Assembly: GCF_000389635.1 (NCBI RefSeq)
Contig: NC_021182.1
Span: 744,001 to 808,000, forward strand
DNA from: Clostridium pasteurianum BC1
Lineage (GTDB): Bacteria > Bacillota > Clostridia > Clostridiales > Clostridiaceae
Direction: 5' to 3'
DNA length: 64,000 nt
In this document: in pieces, positions 41,323 through 51,433 of the stretch
Numbering within the stretch: position 1 is the stretch's first letter
How the letters are laid out: each line of letters begins with the position of its first letter
Program-made: the position numbers and the translations under genes
The notes under the pieces: model-generated
What the model saw: only the letters and a program-made list of their open reading frames with translations
Told to the model about the DNA's origin: nothing
Databases searched by the model: none

Positions 41323-42099
41323 CTAAATAAAGATATTTATCAGTACCAAAACTACTAATATAATCCCACATAACACTCCATAAATAATATGGGAAAAAGG
41401 CACAGCATCAACATAAAAATCACTACTTGTACTATTTTCATCATAACCTCTAGAAAGCATAGCATTATAAATTTTAACACTGCGATCCAGAGATTTAATG
41501 AGAACATGACCTGCCACATTTCCAGCATCTTTAGCTCTTGAAAACCAAGAGGTGTTGTCACTCATGCGGCTAACCTGAGCTCTATGCATACTGTGGGCAG
41601 TTTCTTCTAATACAAATACATAATGATACATCATAGCAGCTAAATCTATTATGGTGTTTGGCACTTTACAAAGTCTAAGTGTCTCTAGGATCTCTATCAT
41701 TGGTGTAGTAAAGGAAAGAAGAGAACCTATGGTGACTGCTGTCATAATTCTCAATAAAATTAGAAAGCCTAATTTTAAACCTTCATAATATCCAGGTATA
41801 TATATTTTGCCAATATGAATAACAAAGATAGCATGAGTCCCATTGGTGAATATAAGGCTTAAAAAGACTAGCCAGGCTATACTAAAGGGCATTAGGAGAC
41901 GTTTAATTAGGGCTCCAATAGGAATATGTAGAGAGGGGAAGATAGCTAGAGAGGCTATCCAAATCCCTACAACTAAATACCATTTTGTAAGACAAGCAGC
42001 CACAATAATAGCACTTAAAAATACAATGGTTTTTACTCTTCCGTCTAGAGCATGGAGAAGGCTATTTTTTTCAGATATATTCTTAAAATCCCCTAACAT
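41323..42099 (-). CDS. cbiQ: CbiQ, transmembrane component of the cobalt ECF importer
   Basis: 258 residues with five or six hydrophobic helices. The T-component signature is two short Ala-Arg-Gly-like motifs; here HRAQVSRMS and NAMLSRGYDE. Start HALDGRVKTIVFLSAIIVAA is typical (D-x-R-xK). It couples CbiO ATPase movement to the substrate unit CbiM. Four bases after cbiN, in the order cbiM-cbiN-cbiQ under a cobalamin riboswitch. Confidence 0.9.
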   Translation of the reverse strand: MLGDFKNISEKNSLLHALDGRVKTIVFLSAIIVAACLTKWYLVVGIWIASLAIFPSLHIPIGALIKRLLMPFSIAWLVFLSLIFTNGTHAIFVIHIGKIYIPGYYEGLKLGFLILLRIMTAVTIGSLLSFTTPMIEILETLRLCKVPNTIIDLAAMMYHYVFVLEETAHSMHRAQVSRMSDNTSWFSRAKDAGNVAGHVLIKSLDRSVKIYNAMLSRGYDENSTSSDFYVDAVPFSHIIYGVLCGIILVVLVLINIFI

Positions 42100-42102
42100 A
42101 GT

Positions 42103-42486
42103 CTATTCTTCCTGTAAATTGTCATCTTTACGTTTTCCAAAAAGTTTATCCCAGTGATGACCTAGTATTATTCCAGCAAACAAATTGGTAACGGAGAAAG
42201 CTCCAACCTGTGCATCTCCCGGCAATTCTATAAGAGGATGATGCTTTTTTGTGGCAAGAGTATTGACTTTATCATCAGTACCACCGGCCTCCATATTATG
42301 TTTAGCCATATAAGTGCCTGATATGACTATAAAGGTTAAAATTACGCACATAATTGCAAGTATGGTTTTTGTAAAGGAATCAAACCATTTTATTTCAACA
42401 GAAGAGGATTTTTTGTCATTAATCTCTGAAGTTTTTATAGTACTAGGGGTAGAGGATTTTTCAACATTAAGCTTTGATTTCACCAT
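42103..42486 (-). CDS. cbiN: CbiN-like small membrane component
   Basis: 127 residues, two hydrophobic segments (TILAIMCVILTFIVISGTYM and SVTNLFAGIILGHH) with an extracytoplasmic loop, the CbiN topology. It overlaps cbiM by 20 bases. The N-terminal 30 residues are a hydrophilic Ser/Lys-rich extension and the C-terminal GHHWDKLFG is unusual, so it is less typical than the other components; the call rests on topology and position between cbiM and cbiQ. CbiN binds CbiM and is needed for metal uptake. Confidence 0.65.
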   Translation of the reverse strand: MVKSKLNVEKSSTPSTIKTSEINDKKSSSVEIKWFDSFTKTILAIMCVILTFIVISGTYMAKHNMEAGGTDDKVNTLATKKHHPLIELPGDAQVGAFSVTNLFAGIILGHHWDKLFGKRKDDNLQEE

Positions 42487-43162
42487 TACGTACCTCCTTT
42501 TTAAGAGTTTTTTTCAAAATTCCAGGTAACAAATCGGGACGACGACTTACCATTGCCTTTAGTACAACCGCTGTGAATACAGCTTCAGCTATAGCAAGCG
42601 GCAGTTGTGTTGGGCCATATCCCATAAAAAATATCATCCACTGCTTAACTAGGGGAATATTACCATGGAGACTAATTGCAAGTTCAAAGGCACTGGCAAG
42701 ATAAGTGACAATATCTCCTACAAAACCAGCTGTTCCAGCTGCAAGCCAAAGGGGGATGTTGAATTTTCTTAAAACCTTCCAGCAGAAATAACCTGAGAAT
42801 CCTCCTGCAATTCCCATGGAAAGGGTGTTGGCACCAATAGTTGTTATACCTCCATGACCTAGGAATATAGCCTGGAAAAAAAGTACAATAGCCGAAATTA
42901 CCGCCGTTGCAAAAGGGCCTACTAGAATTGCTGCAAGGGCTGTACCGCAGGGGTGAGAGCAGGAACCTGTTACTGGCACGGGTAAGTGCATGCAGGATAT
43001 AATGAATACTCCCACTCCAATCATGGCAAGAAAAGGCTTGTAGTATAAGTTTTCATCAGCTCTTCTCTTAATTTCTCGAACTCCAGGCAGTATAAATGCT
43101 GCACTGACAGCATACATGGGTACCCAGGCTGCTGGGGATAAAATGCCGTCTTCGATATGCAT
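42467..43162 (-). CDS. cbiM: CbiM, substrate-binding unit of the cobalt importer
   Basis: 231 residues from the ATG that gives MHIEDGILSP, with GGAGG eight bases upstream; the longer frame begins inside that site. The second-position His and the N-terminal amine form the metal site in this family, which supports this start. Further blocks: MHLPVPVTGSCSHPCGTALA, FFQAIFLGHGGITTIGANTL, FMGYGPTQLPLAIAEA. Six to seven transmembrane helices. A cobalamin riboswitch precedes it, so cobalt rather than nickel is the likely metal. Confidence 0.93.
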   Translation of the reverse strand: MHIEDGILSPAAWVPMYAVSAAFILPGVREIKRRADENLYYKPFLAMIGVGVFIISCMHLPVPVTGSCSHPCGTALAAILVGPFATAVISAIVLFFQAIFLGHGGITTIGANTLSMGIAGGFSGYFCWKVLRKFNIPLWLAAGTAGFVGDIVTYLASAFELAISLHGNIPLVKQWMIFFMGYGPTQLPLAIAEAVFTAVVLKAMVSRRPDLLPGILKKTLKKEVRNGEIKA

Positions 43163-43242
43163 TAAAAAAACCTCCATATTAATAATAAATTTAAATTAAT
43201 ATTTGTAATGGAAATAAATCTCTAGAAAAATGTAAGTGAACG

Positions 43243-43276
43243 CTAAAAAGCCTTTTAGTCTGACGGCTAAAAGGCA
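43243..43276 (-). terminator. Expression-platform terminator of the cobalamin riboswitch
   Basis: GCCTTTTAGCCGTCAGACTAAAAGGC on the minus strand, followed by TTTTTAG; it lies between the aptamer and cbiM. Confidence 0.85.
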
Positions 43277-43319
43277 TAGATATCCTATGTAATTATATAA
43301 AAGATAATCCAGTCACCTC

Positions 43320-43484
43320 TCCATCTTCCGTAGAGCTTATTTGGCGAAGAATTACAGGCAGGTCTTCTGACTCAAGCATCATCACCCTTATAACCTTTCC
43401 AGTTTCCCAGTGGTATATCTATAAGGATTCCTCTATTACAGCGGCGGGACCGTGAAGGAATTTAACCTTTCTTCCCTTTTAGGC
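43320..43484 (-). promoter_or_regulatory. Cobalamin riboswitch
   Basis: On the minus strand: AAAAGGGAAGAAAGGTTAAA, CGGTCCCGCCGCTGTAATAG, CCACTGGGAAACTGGAAAGG and GAGTCAGAAGACCTGCCTG are the conserved blocks of the adenosylcobalamin aptamer in the right order, followed by a terminator. With enough B12, transcription of cbiMNQ stops. Confidence 0.93.
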
Positions 43485-43513
43485 ATATGAAAATAAATAG
43501 TAAGTCAAAGATG
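43485..43513 (+). repeat. 29-bp repeat G, copy 2
   Basis: Identical to 10065-10093. Here it abuts the 5' side of the cobalamin aptamer, on the opposite strand to it. The rest of 43514-43893 shows no gene; GGTGACCAAGATAGTTGAGC and the surrounding bases may pair locally. Confidence 0.75.
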
Positions 43514-43893
43514 CAACGTAAATTTTAAATGATACAAGGAAACAGGTGACCAAGATAGTTGAGCTATCTGAGGGTTCTGTTGACGTAGTAGGATTCAAAA
43601 TAGACTAGCATACTGACTAGTTATTTATTTGAATGTGCCTTAAACTAAAGTATTAAACTGATAAAGGTTATTGTATGTTTAATTTATATTTAGAGTAAAT
43701 ATGAAATAGCACTAGGATGATTTAGTTTATGTAAAAGCCCATGCTAATTAATACTTTGAAAATATAATAGACAATACAGAAACAAGAATTTACACTTTAG
43801 TAACCTATAATTAATAATATTAATTTTGCTTTAAGTATACAATAGTTTAAAAGGCAAAGCAACCTTCGCCACAAGCAGCAATCAGTATGTATC

Positions 43894-45024
43894 TTATATA
43901 CAATTGAAGTTGTGTATGTAAACAGTTTTATAATAAAAATCCAATAACTGCTGTGATGCTTTATCCCAGCTAATTTGTTCCGCTTCTCGCCGAGCATTCT
44001 TTTTCATAGTTTGTAACAGTTCCTTGTCATCTAATAACTTTACTGCATTTTCCATGCTTTTTAAATCTTCATTTTGAAAGATTAATCCATTTTCCATATG
44101 TTTAACCTGTTCCAGTGTTGGTCCACTTTCAGCAGCAATTACAGGCAGTCCAGAAGACATAGCCTCCAATATAACAAGTCCGAGTGTCTCAGTAACTGAT
44201 GGAAAGATAAAAGCATCTGCAGAGGCATAAGCCTTGGATAGTTCCTCTCCATGCAAAAAACCTGTAAATACCGTATGAGTACCTTGAAATTCCTTCTCAA
44301 GTTTCTCGCGCTCTGGTCCATCACCTATAATTGCTAATGAAATATCATCTCTTGCTTTAAGAAGTGGTTTTATTTTGTGAATCTCCTTTTCAGCTGCTAA
44401 TCTTCCTACAAAAATCAGCAAATGCTTATCATTATTACCATGCAGAAGGCGACTTCTCATATCAGCATCATAAAATCGCGGATGTCTATTAATAGTATCT
44501 ACGCCTCGCTTTAAAACGTGCAAATTTGGAATATTATGAGCTTCCAGTTCTTCTTTTATACTATTTGAAGTACATAGATTTATCAAGGACTGCTTGTGTT
44601 GATGTAAAATATATGCCCATAGTAAGGACTCTGCCAGACCGTGAAAATTATAATATCTCAAATACTTTGGAATATTCGTATGGTATGACGCAATAAGAGG
44701 AATACCTAATTTTTTTGCATATTTAACTCCAGATGCAGCCAATAACAATGGATTGACTGCGTGGACTACATCAGGTTTAAAATTTTCCAGGATCTTTTTT
44801 ACATTAGCTGATGGAAGTGAAAAACCTCTTGATTTATAAAATGGCAAGTTAATACTTCTTATTCCTGCTATTTTTGCATCTAAATAATTCACTTTTCCTA
44901 GATCAGGAGCAATAACTAAAATGTCATGCCCCTGTTGTTTCATATACCTTATGGCATTGATGAGTCTAGTTACTATCCCATCAGTTGAAGGCAAAAATGT
45001 CTCCGTAACAATGGCTATTCTCAT
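43894..45024 (-). CDS. sqdX: SqdX-like sulfoquinovosyltransferase (GT4)
   Basis: 376 residues, GT-B family 4. Transfers sulfoquinovose from its UDP form to diacylglycerol, forming the sulfolipid SQDG at the membrane. Blocks matching cyanobacterial SqdX: TETFLPSTDGIVTRL, VVHAVNPLLLAASG, IASYHTNIPKYLRYY, INLCTSNSIKEEL, VLKRGVDT, FVGRLAAEKEI, AIIGDGPEREKLE, FIFPSVTETLGLVILEAM. It starts ten bases after sqdB, so the two are co-translated. General GT4 mannosyltransferases share some blocks, but the neighbour makes the sulfolipid reading strong. Confidence 0.85.
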   Translation of the reverse strand: MRIAIVTETFLPSTDGIVTRLINAIRYMKQQGHDILVIAPDLGKVNYLDAKIAGIRSINLPFYKSRGFSLPSANVKKILENFKPDVVHAVNPLLLAASGVKYAKKLGIPLIASYHTNIPKYLRYYNFHGLAESLLWAYILHQHKQSLINLCTSNSIKEELEAHNIPNLHVLKRGVDTINRHPRFYDADMRSRLLHGNNDKHLLIFVGRLAAEKEIHKIKPLLKARDDISLAIIGDGPEREKLEKEFQGTHTVFTGFLHGEELSKAYASADAFIFPSVTETLGLVILEAMSSGLPVIAAESGPTLEQVKHMENGLIFQNEDLKSMENAVKLLDDKELLQTMKKNARREAEQISWDKASQQLLDFYYKTVYIHNFNCI

Positions 45025-45033
45025 AGTAAATTC

Positions 45034-46185
<1,152 letters not shown>

Positions 46186-46305
46186 TTAACTTCCTCCATT
46201 TATATTATTTATGTTTACCATAGATATGCTTTGTTCAATAGTGATATTACTTATAAAATTAATCATTTTATCGCTACCTTCTTATTCTCTATTATATCTC
46301 AAGAA

Positions 46306-46324
46306 GATTAAAATTACATTAAAG
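46306..46324 (-). promoter_or_regulatory. Paired TTTAAT repeats, 11-bp period, before sqdB
   Basis: Minus strand CTTTAATGTAATTTTAATC: TTTAAT twice, 11 bp apart, about 125 bp before the sqdB start. PhoP-type regulators bind direct repeats with an 11-bp period, so this is a weak Pho-box candidate. Confidence 0.3.
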
Positions 46325-46354
46325 TTATGTTGATATAGTAGCCTTGTAATATAC

Positions 46355-46870
46355 TTATTCATAAACTTCATTCTTAATATTGTTGTATTCTATAAGTGTT
46401 AATATTATCATTACAATATCAAAAATCGTTAATCCAATAAGCCATAGGGAATGCCTAATTGTATAATGATATATTTGATATATAATAAATAGAGCTAAAG
46501 AAAATATAGTAAGTGGATAGGCGAACATCTTTTTCTTCCATAACAAAATAACCAGAACTAATTTTATCACCCCATGAGAGATCAAATAAAAGACAGCAAA
46601 ATGTTGAACACTTAAATTAAATCCTAAACTTGATTTTACAATAAAGTTTGCAATGGTATCTCTTGGATTTTTTGATAATTCATGCTGCGTTAATAAAACA
46701 ACTATTCTACTTAATCTATGTGGATTTAAGAATATCAGTAAGATTCCACCTGTAATTTGTAGTATTGAATCAATTCCTTTTAATAATATTCCGATTTCAA
46801 AACTTTTATGGAATATATCATTTTTTTTATTAATTTTCTTACTTTCTAATAGCTCATCGTTAAGCATCAT
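46355..46870 (-). CDS. DUF2127-family membrane protein
   Basis: 171 residues, four hydrophobic helices (LLKGIDSILQITGGILLIFL, HFAVFYLISHGVIKLVLVIL, ILLWKKKMFAYPLTIFSLAL, WLIGLTIFDIVMIILTLIEY). The pattern of helices with F-(E/H)-x-G-I-L-L-K-G near the start fits DUF2127. Function unknown. It precedes sqdB by 172 bp on the same strand and has three TTTAATGA repeats upstream, so it may belong to the sulfolipid regulon. Confidence 0.65.
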   Translation of the reverse strand: MMLNDELLESKKINKKNDIFHKSFEIGILLKGIDSILQITGGILLIFLNPHRLSRIVVLLTQHELSKNPRDTIANFIVKSSLGFNLSVQHFAVFYLISHGVIKLVLVILLWKKKMFAYPLTIFSLALFIIYQIYHYTIRHSLWLIGLTIFDIVMIILTLIEYNNIKNEVYE

Positions 46871-46947
46871 TATTTATTCTCCTCAATATTATATTTAACT
46901 TTAGTCTTAATATATTACTTATTTGATATTCATGTTTTACCAAGAAT

Positions 46948-46977
46948 TCATTAAAATATCATTAAATTGTCATTAAA
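46948..46977 (-). promoter_or_regulatory. Three TTTAATGA direct repeats, 11-bp period
   Basis: Minus strand: TTTAATGACAA, TTTAATGATAT, TTTAATGAATT in a row, exactly 11 bp apart, about 80 bp before the DUF2127 start. Resembles a Pho box in layout. The remainder of 46871-47204 shows nothing else. Confidence 0.45.
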
Positions 46978-47204
46978 ATTTTGGTAACATTGAAATATAC
47001 TTTTTTATGTAGCAGGCTTTCTTTTACTTTAATTTATTAATTCTTTTCATCTAAAATAATGGATTGAAAAGAATAGTATGATATAATTTCTCCATGAATT
47101 AAGTAAGCCCTGTAAAATATTACGATATAATAAATATTTTTCGTACAAGTTACTTTAAGTAAATCGCAATCTATAATTAGCAACTACAAAGGAGACATAT
47201 TTTT

Positions 47205-47996
47205 ATGAATTTGGTGTTTTATTTATTAGCAATAGGTATAGGTATTATTACTGGCGGTATGACAAGTCTTATAGGTGCTAGTGGAGTTATGATTATAGTT
47301 CCTATTTTAACTATGTTCTTTAAAGTTGGTGTTCATGCCGCAATAGGCACAAGCCTTTTTGTGGATGTTATAGCTTCTTTAACTGTATCTTATTCTTACT
47401 ACAAAAATGGCAATATAGACCTTAAATCAGGTGTCTGGATAGCTTTAACTTCTGTTATTGGAGCTCAATTAGGTGCATCATTTGCAAACAAAATGGAAGA
47501 AGGTAAACTATCCTCTAGCTTTGGAATTTTTTTAGTTATTGGAGGCTTATCAATGTTTTATAATAGTTTTAAAGGGAAAAATGATTCATTAGATACTGTA
47601 AGAGGATTTATTCATTTTAAAAGAGAATGGCAAAAAATACTAGCAGTTTTAATTACAGGATTAGGTATAGGAATATTAAGTGGACTGTTTGGAGCTGGTG
47701 GTGGAGTTATGGTACTTTTAGCTTTAATAATATTAATGTCATTTCCACTTCATAAAGCTATAGGTACTTCTACTCTTATAATGGCTATAACAGCTTTTTC
47801 CTCTACTGTGGGCTATGCGGCTAGAGGCAATATCAGTCTTATATTAGGCAGTTTCTTGGCTGGGGGAGCAGTCTTAGGTGGAATTTTAGGTTCTCGTTAT
47901 GCTAATAAGGTTAATGAAAGGACTTTACAAAGTGCTGTGGGTATATGCTTTATGGCTATGGGTATAGTTATGACTGTAATAGCAATAATCAAATAA
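47205..47996 (+). CDS. TauE/SafE-family sulfite/sulfonate permease
   Basis: 263 residues, eight hydrophobic helices in two similar halves. Each half starts with a GGxxS-GxxG motif: GMTSLIGASGVMIIVPIL and GILSGLFGAGGGVMVLLAL, the TSUP/TauE signature. Characterised members carry sulfite, sulfoacetate, thiosulfate or other organosulfur anions. Its position 334 bp from the sulfolipid operon, divergently transcribed, suggests it handles sulfite for or from sulfoquinovose synthesis. GGAGAC stands eight bases before the ATG. Confidence 0.82.
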   Translation: MNLVFYLLAIGIGIITGGMTSLIGASGVMIIVPILTMFFKVGVHAAIGTSLFVDVIASLTVSYSYYKNGNIDLKSGVWIALTSVIGAQLGASFANKMEEGKLSSSFGIFLVIGGLSMFYNSFKGKNDSLDTVRGFIHFKREWQKILAVLITGLGIGILSGLFGAGGGVMVLLALIILMSFPLHKAIGTSTLIMAITAFSSTVGYAARGNISLILGSFLAGGAVLGGILGSRYANKVNERTLQSAVGICFMAMGIVMTVIAIIK

Positions 47997-48029
47997 ACTA
48001 ATTAATCTGAGGAGAAGGTAAATATTTGA

Positions 48030-48073
48030 GGAGATTAGATGTGATGATAAAAAAGAATTTACCTCTAATCTCC
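48030..48073. terminator. Hairpin between converging genes
   Basis: GGAGATTAGA and TCTAATCTCC, ten perfect pairs around a 24-base loop, between the TauE-like gene and the TetR gene on the other strand. Confidence 0.55.
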
Positions 48074-48078
48074 TTAAA

Positions 48079-48690
48079 TCATCTCTTCATAATTCCATAA
48101 TACATTAATGAAAAGAATTCCTTTGCCAGCTTTGGATTATTTTCAAGTTTATCAAAGCTGGAGGGATTATTTAGAAAATAATATCGTATAGCATCTGTAT
48201 AATACAGTATTGATTCTATAGAAATGTCTTTATCAATAAGACCTTCCTTTTTTCCCTGCTCGAAGAGTTTAGTAAAGCCATCTTCTATTTTTTTATAATT
48301 ATCTTTACCTATATATTCTATAGCAAAATAACCAGGTGCACTTTCTGATGAATTATTATGTACGGATTCTACCAAGAAATGCATGGAAAAACTTTTGCAA
48401 AAATTTATTTTTGACATCAATAATTTTTCTATTTTAACCTTTACAGAATCACTGCTTTCTAAAATATCTAAGGTTTCAACTAGATTAGCATTTACAAGTT
48501 TTTTCAACAGCTCATCTCTGAGATTTTTTTTACTATCGAAAAAATTATATATGGAAACCTGTGAAACAGAAGCTTTTTTCGCAATTTCAGCAATACTCAC
48601 CTTGTCATATCCAAATTCTTTAAATAGTTCTAAAGCTGCATCTAATATAGATTCTTTTTTATCTTCACGTCTTTTTTCAAAGCCATTCAT
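48079..48690 (-). CDS. TetR-family repressor
   Basis: 203 residues. Helix-turn-helix: SILDAALELFKEFGYDKVSI, then EIAKKASVSQVSIYNFFDSK. C-terminal domain of the type with KIEDGFTKLFEQGKKEGLID near residue 135. Divergent from the 14-helix MFS gene 555 bp away, with several palindromes between, so it probably controls that pump. Ligand unknown. AGGAATG lies before the start. Confidence 0.83.
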   Translation of the reverse strand: MNGFEKRREDKKESILDAALELFKEFGYDKVSIAEIAKKASVSQVSIYNFFDSKKNLRDELLKKLVNANLVETLDILESSDSVKVKIEKLLMSKINFCKSFSMHFLVESVHNNSSESAPGYFAIEYIGKDNYKKIEDGFTKLFEQGKKEGLIDKDISIESILYYTDAIRYYFLNNPSSFDKLENNPKLAKEFFSLMYYGIMKR

Positions 48691-49245
48691 CTTTACATTC
48701 CTCCAAGATATGAAATATATTTATAATTATATTACAAAACTATTGCATTTTCAATTTTAATAAAATATAATATGAAATATAAAGAGTGATTTATTTCATA
48801 AATATTATAATTATTCTAAGAAAGAACCTATATAGTATAGCAGCAATGATGTTATCTTTATGAAAACATCATTCTTGAAGAAGGCTAAATAAGAAGGTTT
48901 TACATTATCCATATAATTTATACTGCTAAACAGCTAATTAAAATCATAATTTTATTATTTTAGGCTGAATACCATTCAGCAATTTGATAATGCAAATTAT
49001 ATATTATCAGGATAATCCTGTAATTAGCAGGTGATTTTAGAAATCTTCATATTACCTAATGTGACTGTAAGCTTTTTATACTGCTTTCAGCAAGCATTAT
49101 AATAAATTAATCTTGCTTAAAATTAAATAGGGAGAAGTGCGTCAATATATTATCAATTATTATTAATTATCAATATCATCAATAAATTGATAATAATAAA
49201 ATACAATTTAAAGATATTTTAATTTATTGGAGGAGAGTGATTTAC
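48691..49245. promoter_or_regulatory. Long TetR/MFS intergenic region with three palindromes
   Basis: GCTGAATACCATTCAGC (48964-48980, 7+3+7), TGATAAT...ATTATCA (48985-49009) and CAGGATAATCCTG (49008-49020) stand in a row; AATGATGTT...AACATCATT lies at 48846. They are good operator candidates for the divergent TetR or structures in the MFS leader. No gene. Confidence 0.4.
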
Positions 49246-50808
49246 ATGACTTTTACAAATCTAACCAAAAAAAACACAGTATTAATAATGATAGGAGTAA
49301 TGATGAGTATACTATTAGCATCTCTTGATGGTACTATAGTCACTACTGCTATGCCAAAAATTATAAGCAGTCTTCAAGGCTTTGATTACTACACCTGGCC
49401 TATGATAGCTTATCTACTTTGCATAACAATTTCAATGCCTCTCTTTGGAAAGCTGGCAGATATGTATGGTTTTAAACCTGTATATATATTTGGAATTATT
49501 GTTTTCTTTATAGGGTCAGCTCTATGCGGAGTTTCTCAGAATATGATGCAGCTTATCTTCTTTAGAGGTTTTCAGGGAATCGGTGGGGCTATTTTAATAT
49601 CAAATTCTCTAGCAATTATAGGAGTACTTTTTGCTCCGGCAGAAAGGGCAAAATATGTGGGAATAGCATCTTCCGCAGGAGCGCTTGCCAGCATAGTGGG
49701 ACCATCCCTTGGAGGATTTATTACAGATAATTTCAGTTGGAGATGGGTGTTTTACGTAAATATCCCTATAGCCATAATAGCGCTTATTATAATAATATTA
49801 GTACTTCCTACTCATAAGGCAGAGGAGAGGAAAAAAGTGGACTATTTTGGAGCTGTAGCTTTAATTGTAGCTTTAGTACCAATGCTTCTTGCTTTTACCT
49901 GGGCAGGAAAGGATTATGACTGGAATTCAGTTCAAATTGTAGACATGCTTATATTTTCAGCGGTTATGCTAATTATATTTGCAGTTATTGAAATAAAAGC
50001 CGAAGATCCTATAATACCAATGACCCTATTTAAGAATTCCATATTTAACTTTTCAGCTATTGAAATGTTTTTAATCAGTGCCGTAATGATGGGAGCTGCA
50101 ATTTTCATACCACTATTTGTGCAAGAAGTTACAGGTTCCAGTGCCAGTAAATCTGGAGCAATACTTACCCCTATGATGCTCAGCCTTATTGTAGGAGCCA
50201 TGGTAAGTGGAGTTCTGGTATCAAAGACTAATAAATATAAGCTTCAGGCCATAATTGGATTTGTCATTGCAGTTATTGGATCTGCACTGCTTTTGAATTT
50301 AAAAGTTAACACTAGTAATTTACAGATAATAATTGACATGATTGTTTTGGGATTTGGAATAGGGATTGTAATGCCTATCTTCAGTGTTACTGCCCAGAGT
50401 GCTTTCCCTGAGAGTCAAATTGGAGTTGTAACTTCATCAACACAATTTTTTAAATCTCTTGGACAGACTATTGCTTCCTCAATACTTGGAACAATTATGA
50501 GTACAGTTGTGACAAATGGATTAAAGGATCTTGACACTACAGGTTTACCAGCTTCTATTACTAGTGTATTAAAGAATCCAAATGCACTAACTGGTGGAGG
50601 AGATTCCATGAAAAGCATAGCTGCAAAATTGCCTAAGGAAATGCTGCCACGTTTTATGAAATTAATAGAGGATATAAAGGGCATTCTCTCTAATTCTATT
50701 CACAGTGTGTTTGTAATTTGTGTTGTTATGTCAATACTGGCTTTAGTAGTTGTCTTATTTATGAAGGAAATTCCTTTGAGTAATACTAAAAATTCAGCAG
50801 AACAATAA
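49246..50808 (+). CDS. MFS drug-efflux pump, DHA2 (EmrB/QacA) type
   Basis: 520 residues from the ATG at 49246; GGAGGAG stands nine bases before, while the upstream in-frame GTG touches it. Fourteen transmembrane helices. Motifs: LDGTIVTTAMPKI in helix 1, GKLADMYGFKPVYI, RGFQGIGGAILISNSLAIIG, GPSLGGFITDNFSWRWVFYV (motif C of antiporters). Proton-driven export of drugs across the inner membrane. A Gly/Ser/Lys-rich cytoplasmic loop lies near residue 450. Regulated probably by the divergent TetR. Confidence 0.88.
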   Translation: MTFTNLTKKNTVLIMIGVMMSILLASLDGTIVTTAMPKIISSLQGFDYYTWPMIAYLLCITISMPLFGKLADMYGFKPVYIFGIIVFFIGSALCGVSQNMMQLIFFRGFQGIGGAILISNSLAIIGVLFAPAERAKYVGIASSAGALASIVGPSLGGFITDNFSWRWVFYVNIPIAIIALIIIILVLPTHKAEERKKVDYFGAVALIVALVPMLLAFTWAGKDYDWNSVQIVDMLIFSAVMLIIFAVIEIKAEDPIIPMTLFKNSIFNFSAIEMFLISAVMMGAAIFIPLFVQEVTGSSASKSGAILTPMMLSLIVGAMVSGVLVSKTNKYKLQAIIGFVIAVIGSALLLNLKVNTSNLQIIIDMIVLGFGIGIVMPIFSVTAQSAFPESQIGVVTSSTQFFKSLGQTIASSILGTIMSTVVTNGLKDLDTTGLPASITSVLKNPNALTGGGDSMKSIAAKLPKEMLPRFMKLIEDIKGILSNSIHSVFVICVVMSILALVVVLFMKEIPLSNTKNSAEQ

Positions 50809-51012
50809 ATAAAAAATATTATAATTTAACATTTTTTGTTATGTTCGTGAATATATTTATTAATGAGTTATTTGTCTTACTGTAATAAATTATAGTAATT
50901 TAGATGCCTGCATAATTTTAAATTAAAATTTGTTGGTAATTTAGAAAAATTTTTTTAAGATTGCAGTATTCTGCAATCCACTAAATTGTAATGATTTATA
51001 AGGAGAGATAAA

Positions 51013-51354
51013 ATGGATTCTAACAAAGTAGATATGTTCATAGCTAGTACAGGTACTAAGTATTTACCTAGTGAAAAGTTAATGGCAGTAAGAAGCAGTA
51101 TTGAGACATTAGAGGATAGTAAACTAATAATACTACAATCTTTGAATTATAAAGACCCAATAGTTGTTTTTTTGATTTCAATATTTTTTGGTTATCTTGG
51201 AGTAGATAGATTTATTTTAGGGCAAGTAGGATTAGGAATAATTAAGTTAATAACTTTAGGAGGATTCGGCATTTGGGCTATAATTGATTGGTTCACTGTA
51301 ATGAAAAGAACTAAAGAAAAAAATTATAATATGCTTTTAGAAATAATAAAATAA
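51013..51354 (+). CDS. TM2-domain protein
   Basis: 113 residues, AAGGAGAG site. Residues 50-95 form the TM2 domain: YKDPIVVFLISIFFGYLGVD, then RFILGQVGLGIIKLITLGGF and GIWAIIDWFTV; the D-R-F in the turn and the final DxW are typical. The cytoplasmic N-terminus (about 45 residues) is helical. Two-helix inner-membrane protein of unknown role. Stands alone with its own terminator. Confidence 0.85.
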   Translation: MDSNKVDMFIASTGTKYLPSEKLMAVRSSIETLEDSKLIILQSLNYKDPIVVFLISIFFGYLGVDRFILGQVGLGIIKLITLGGFGIWAIIDWFTVMKRTKEKNYNMLLEIIK

Positions 51355-51397
51355 TAAAGGTAATTGAAATTATCCATAAGATTATTTTGCATGAATA

Positions 51398-51433
51398 AAA
51401 GGAGCGGCTCATATATAGTCGCTTCTTTTATTT
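51398..51433 (+). terminator. Rho-independent terminator
   Basis: AAAGGAGCG and CGCTTCTTTT around GCTCATATATAGT, followed by ATTT. Confidence 0.65.

Noticed and set aside
43894-45024. Reading of the GT4 gene as an unspecific mannosyltransferase
   Set aside because: Possible from motifs alone, but the ten-base link to an unmistakable sqdB makes sulfoquinovosyltransferase the better call.
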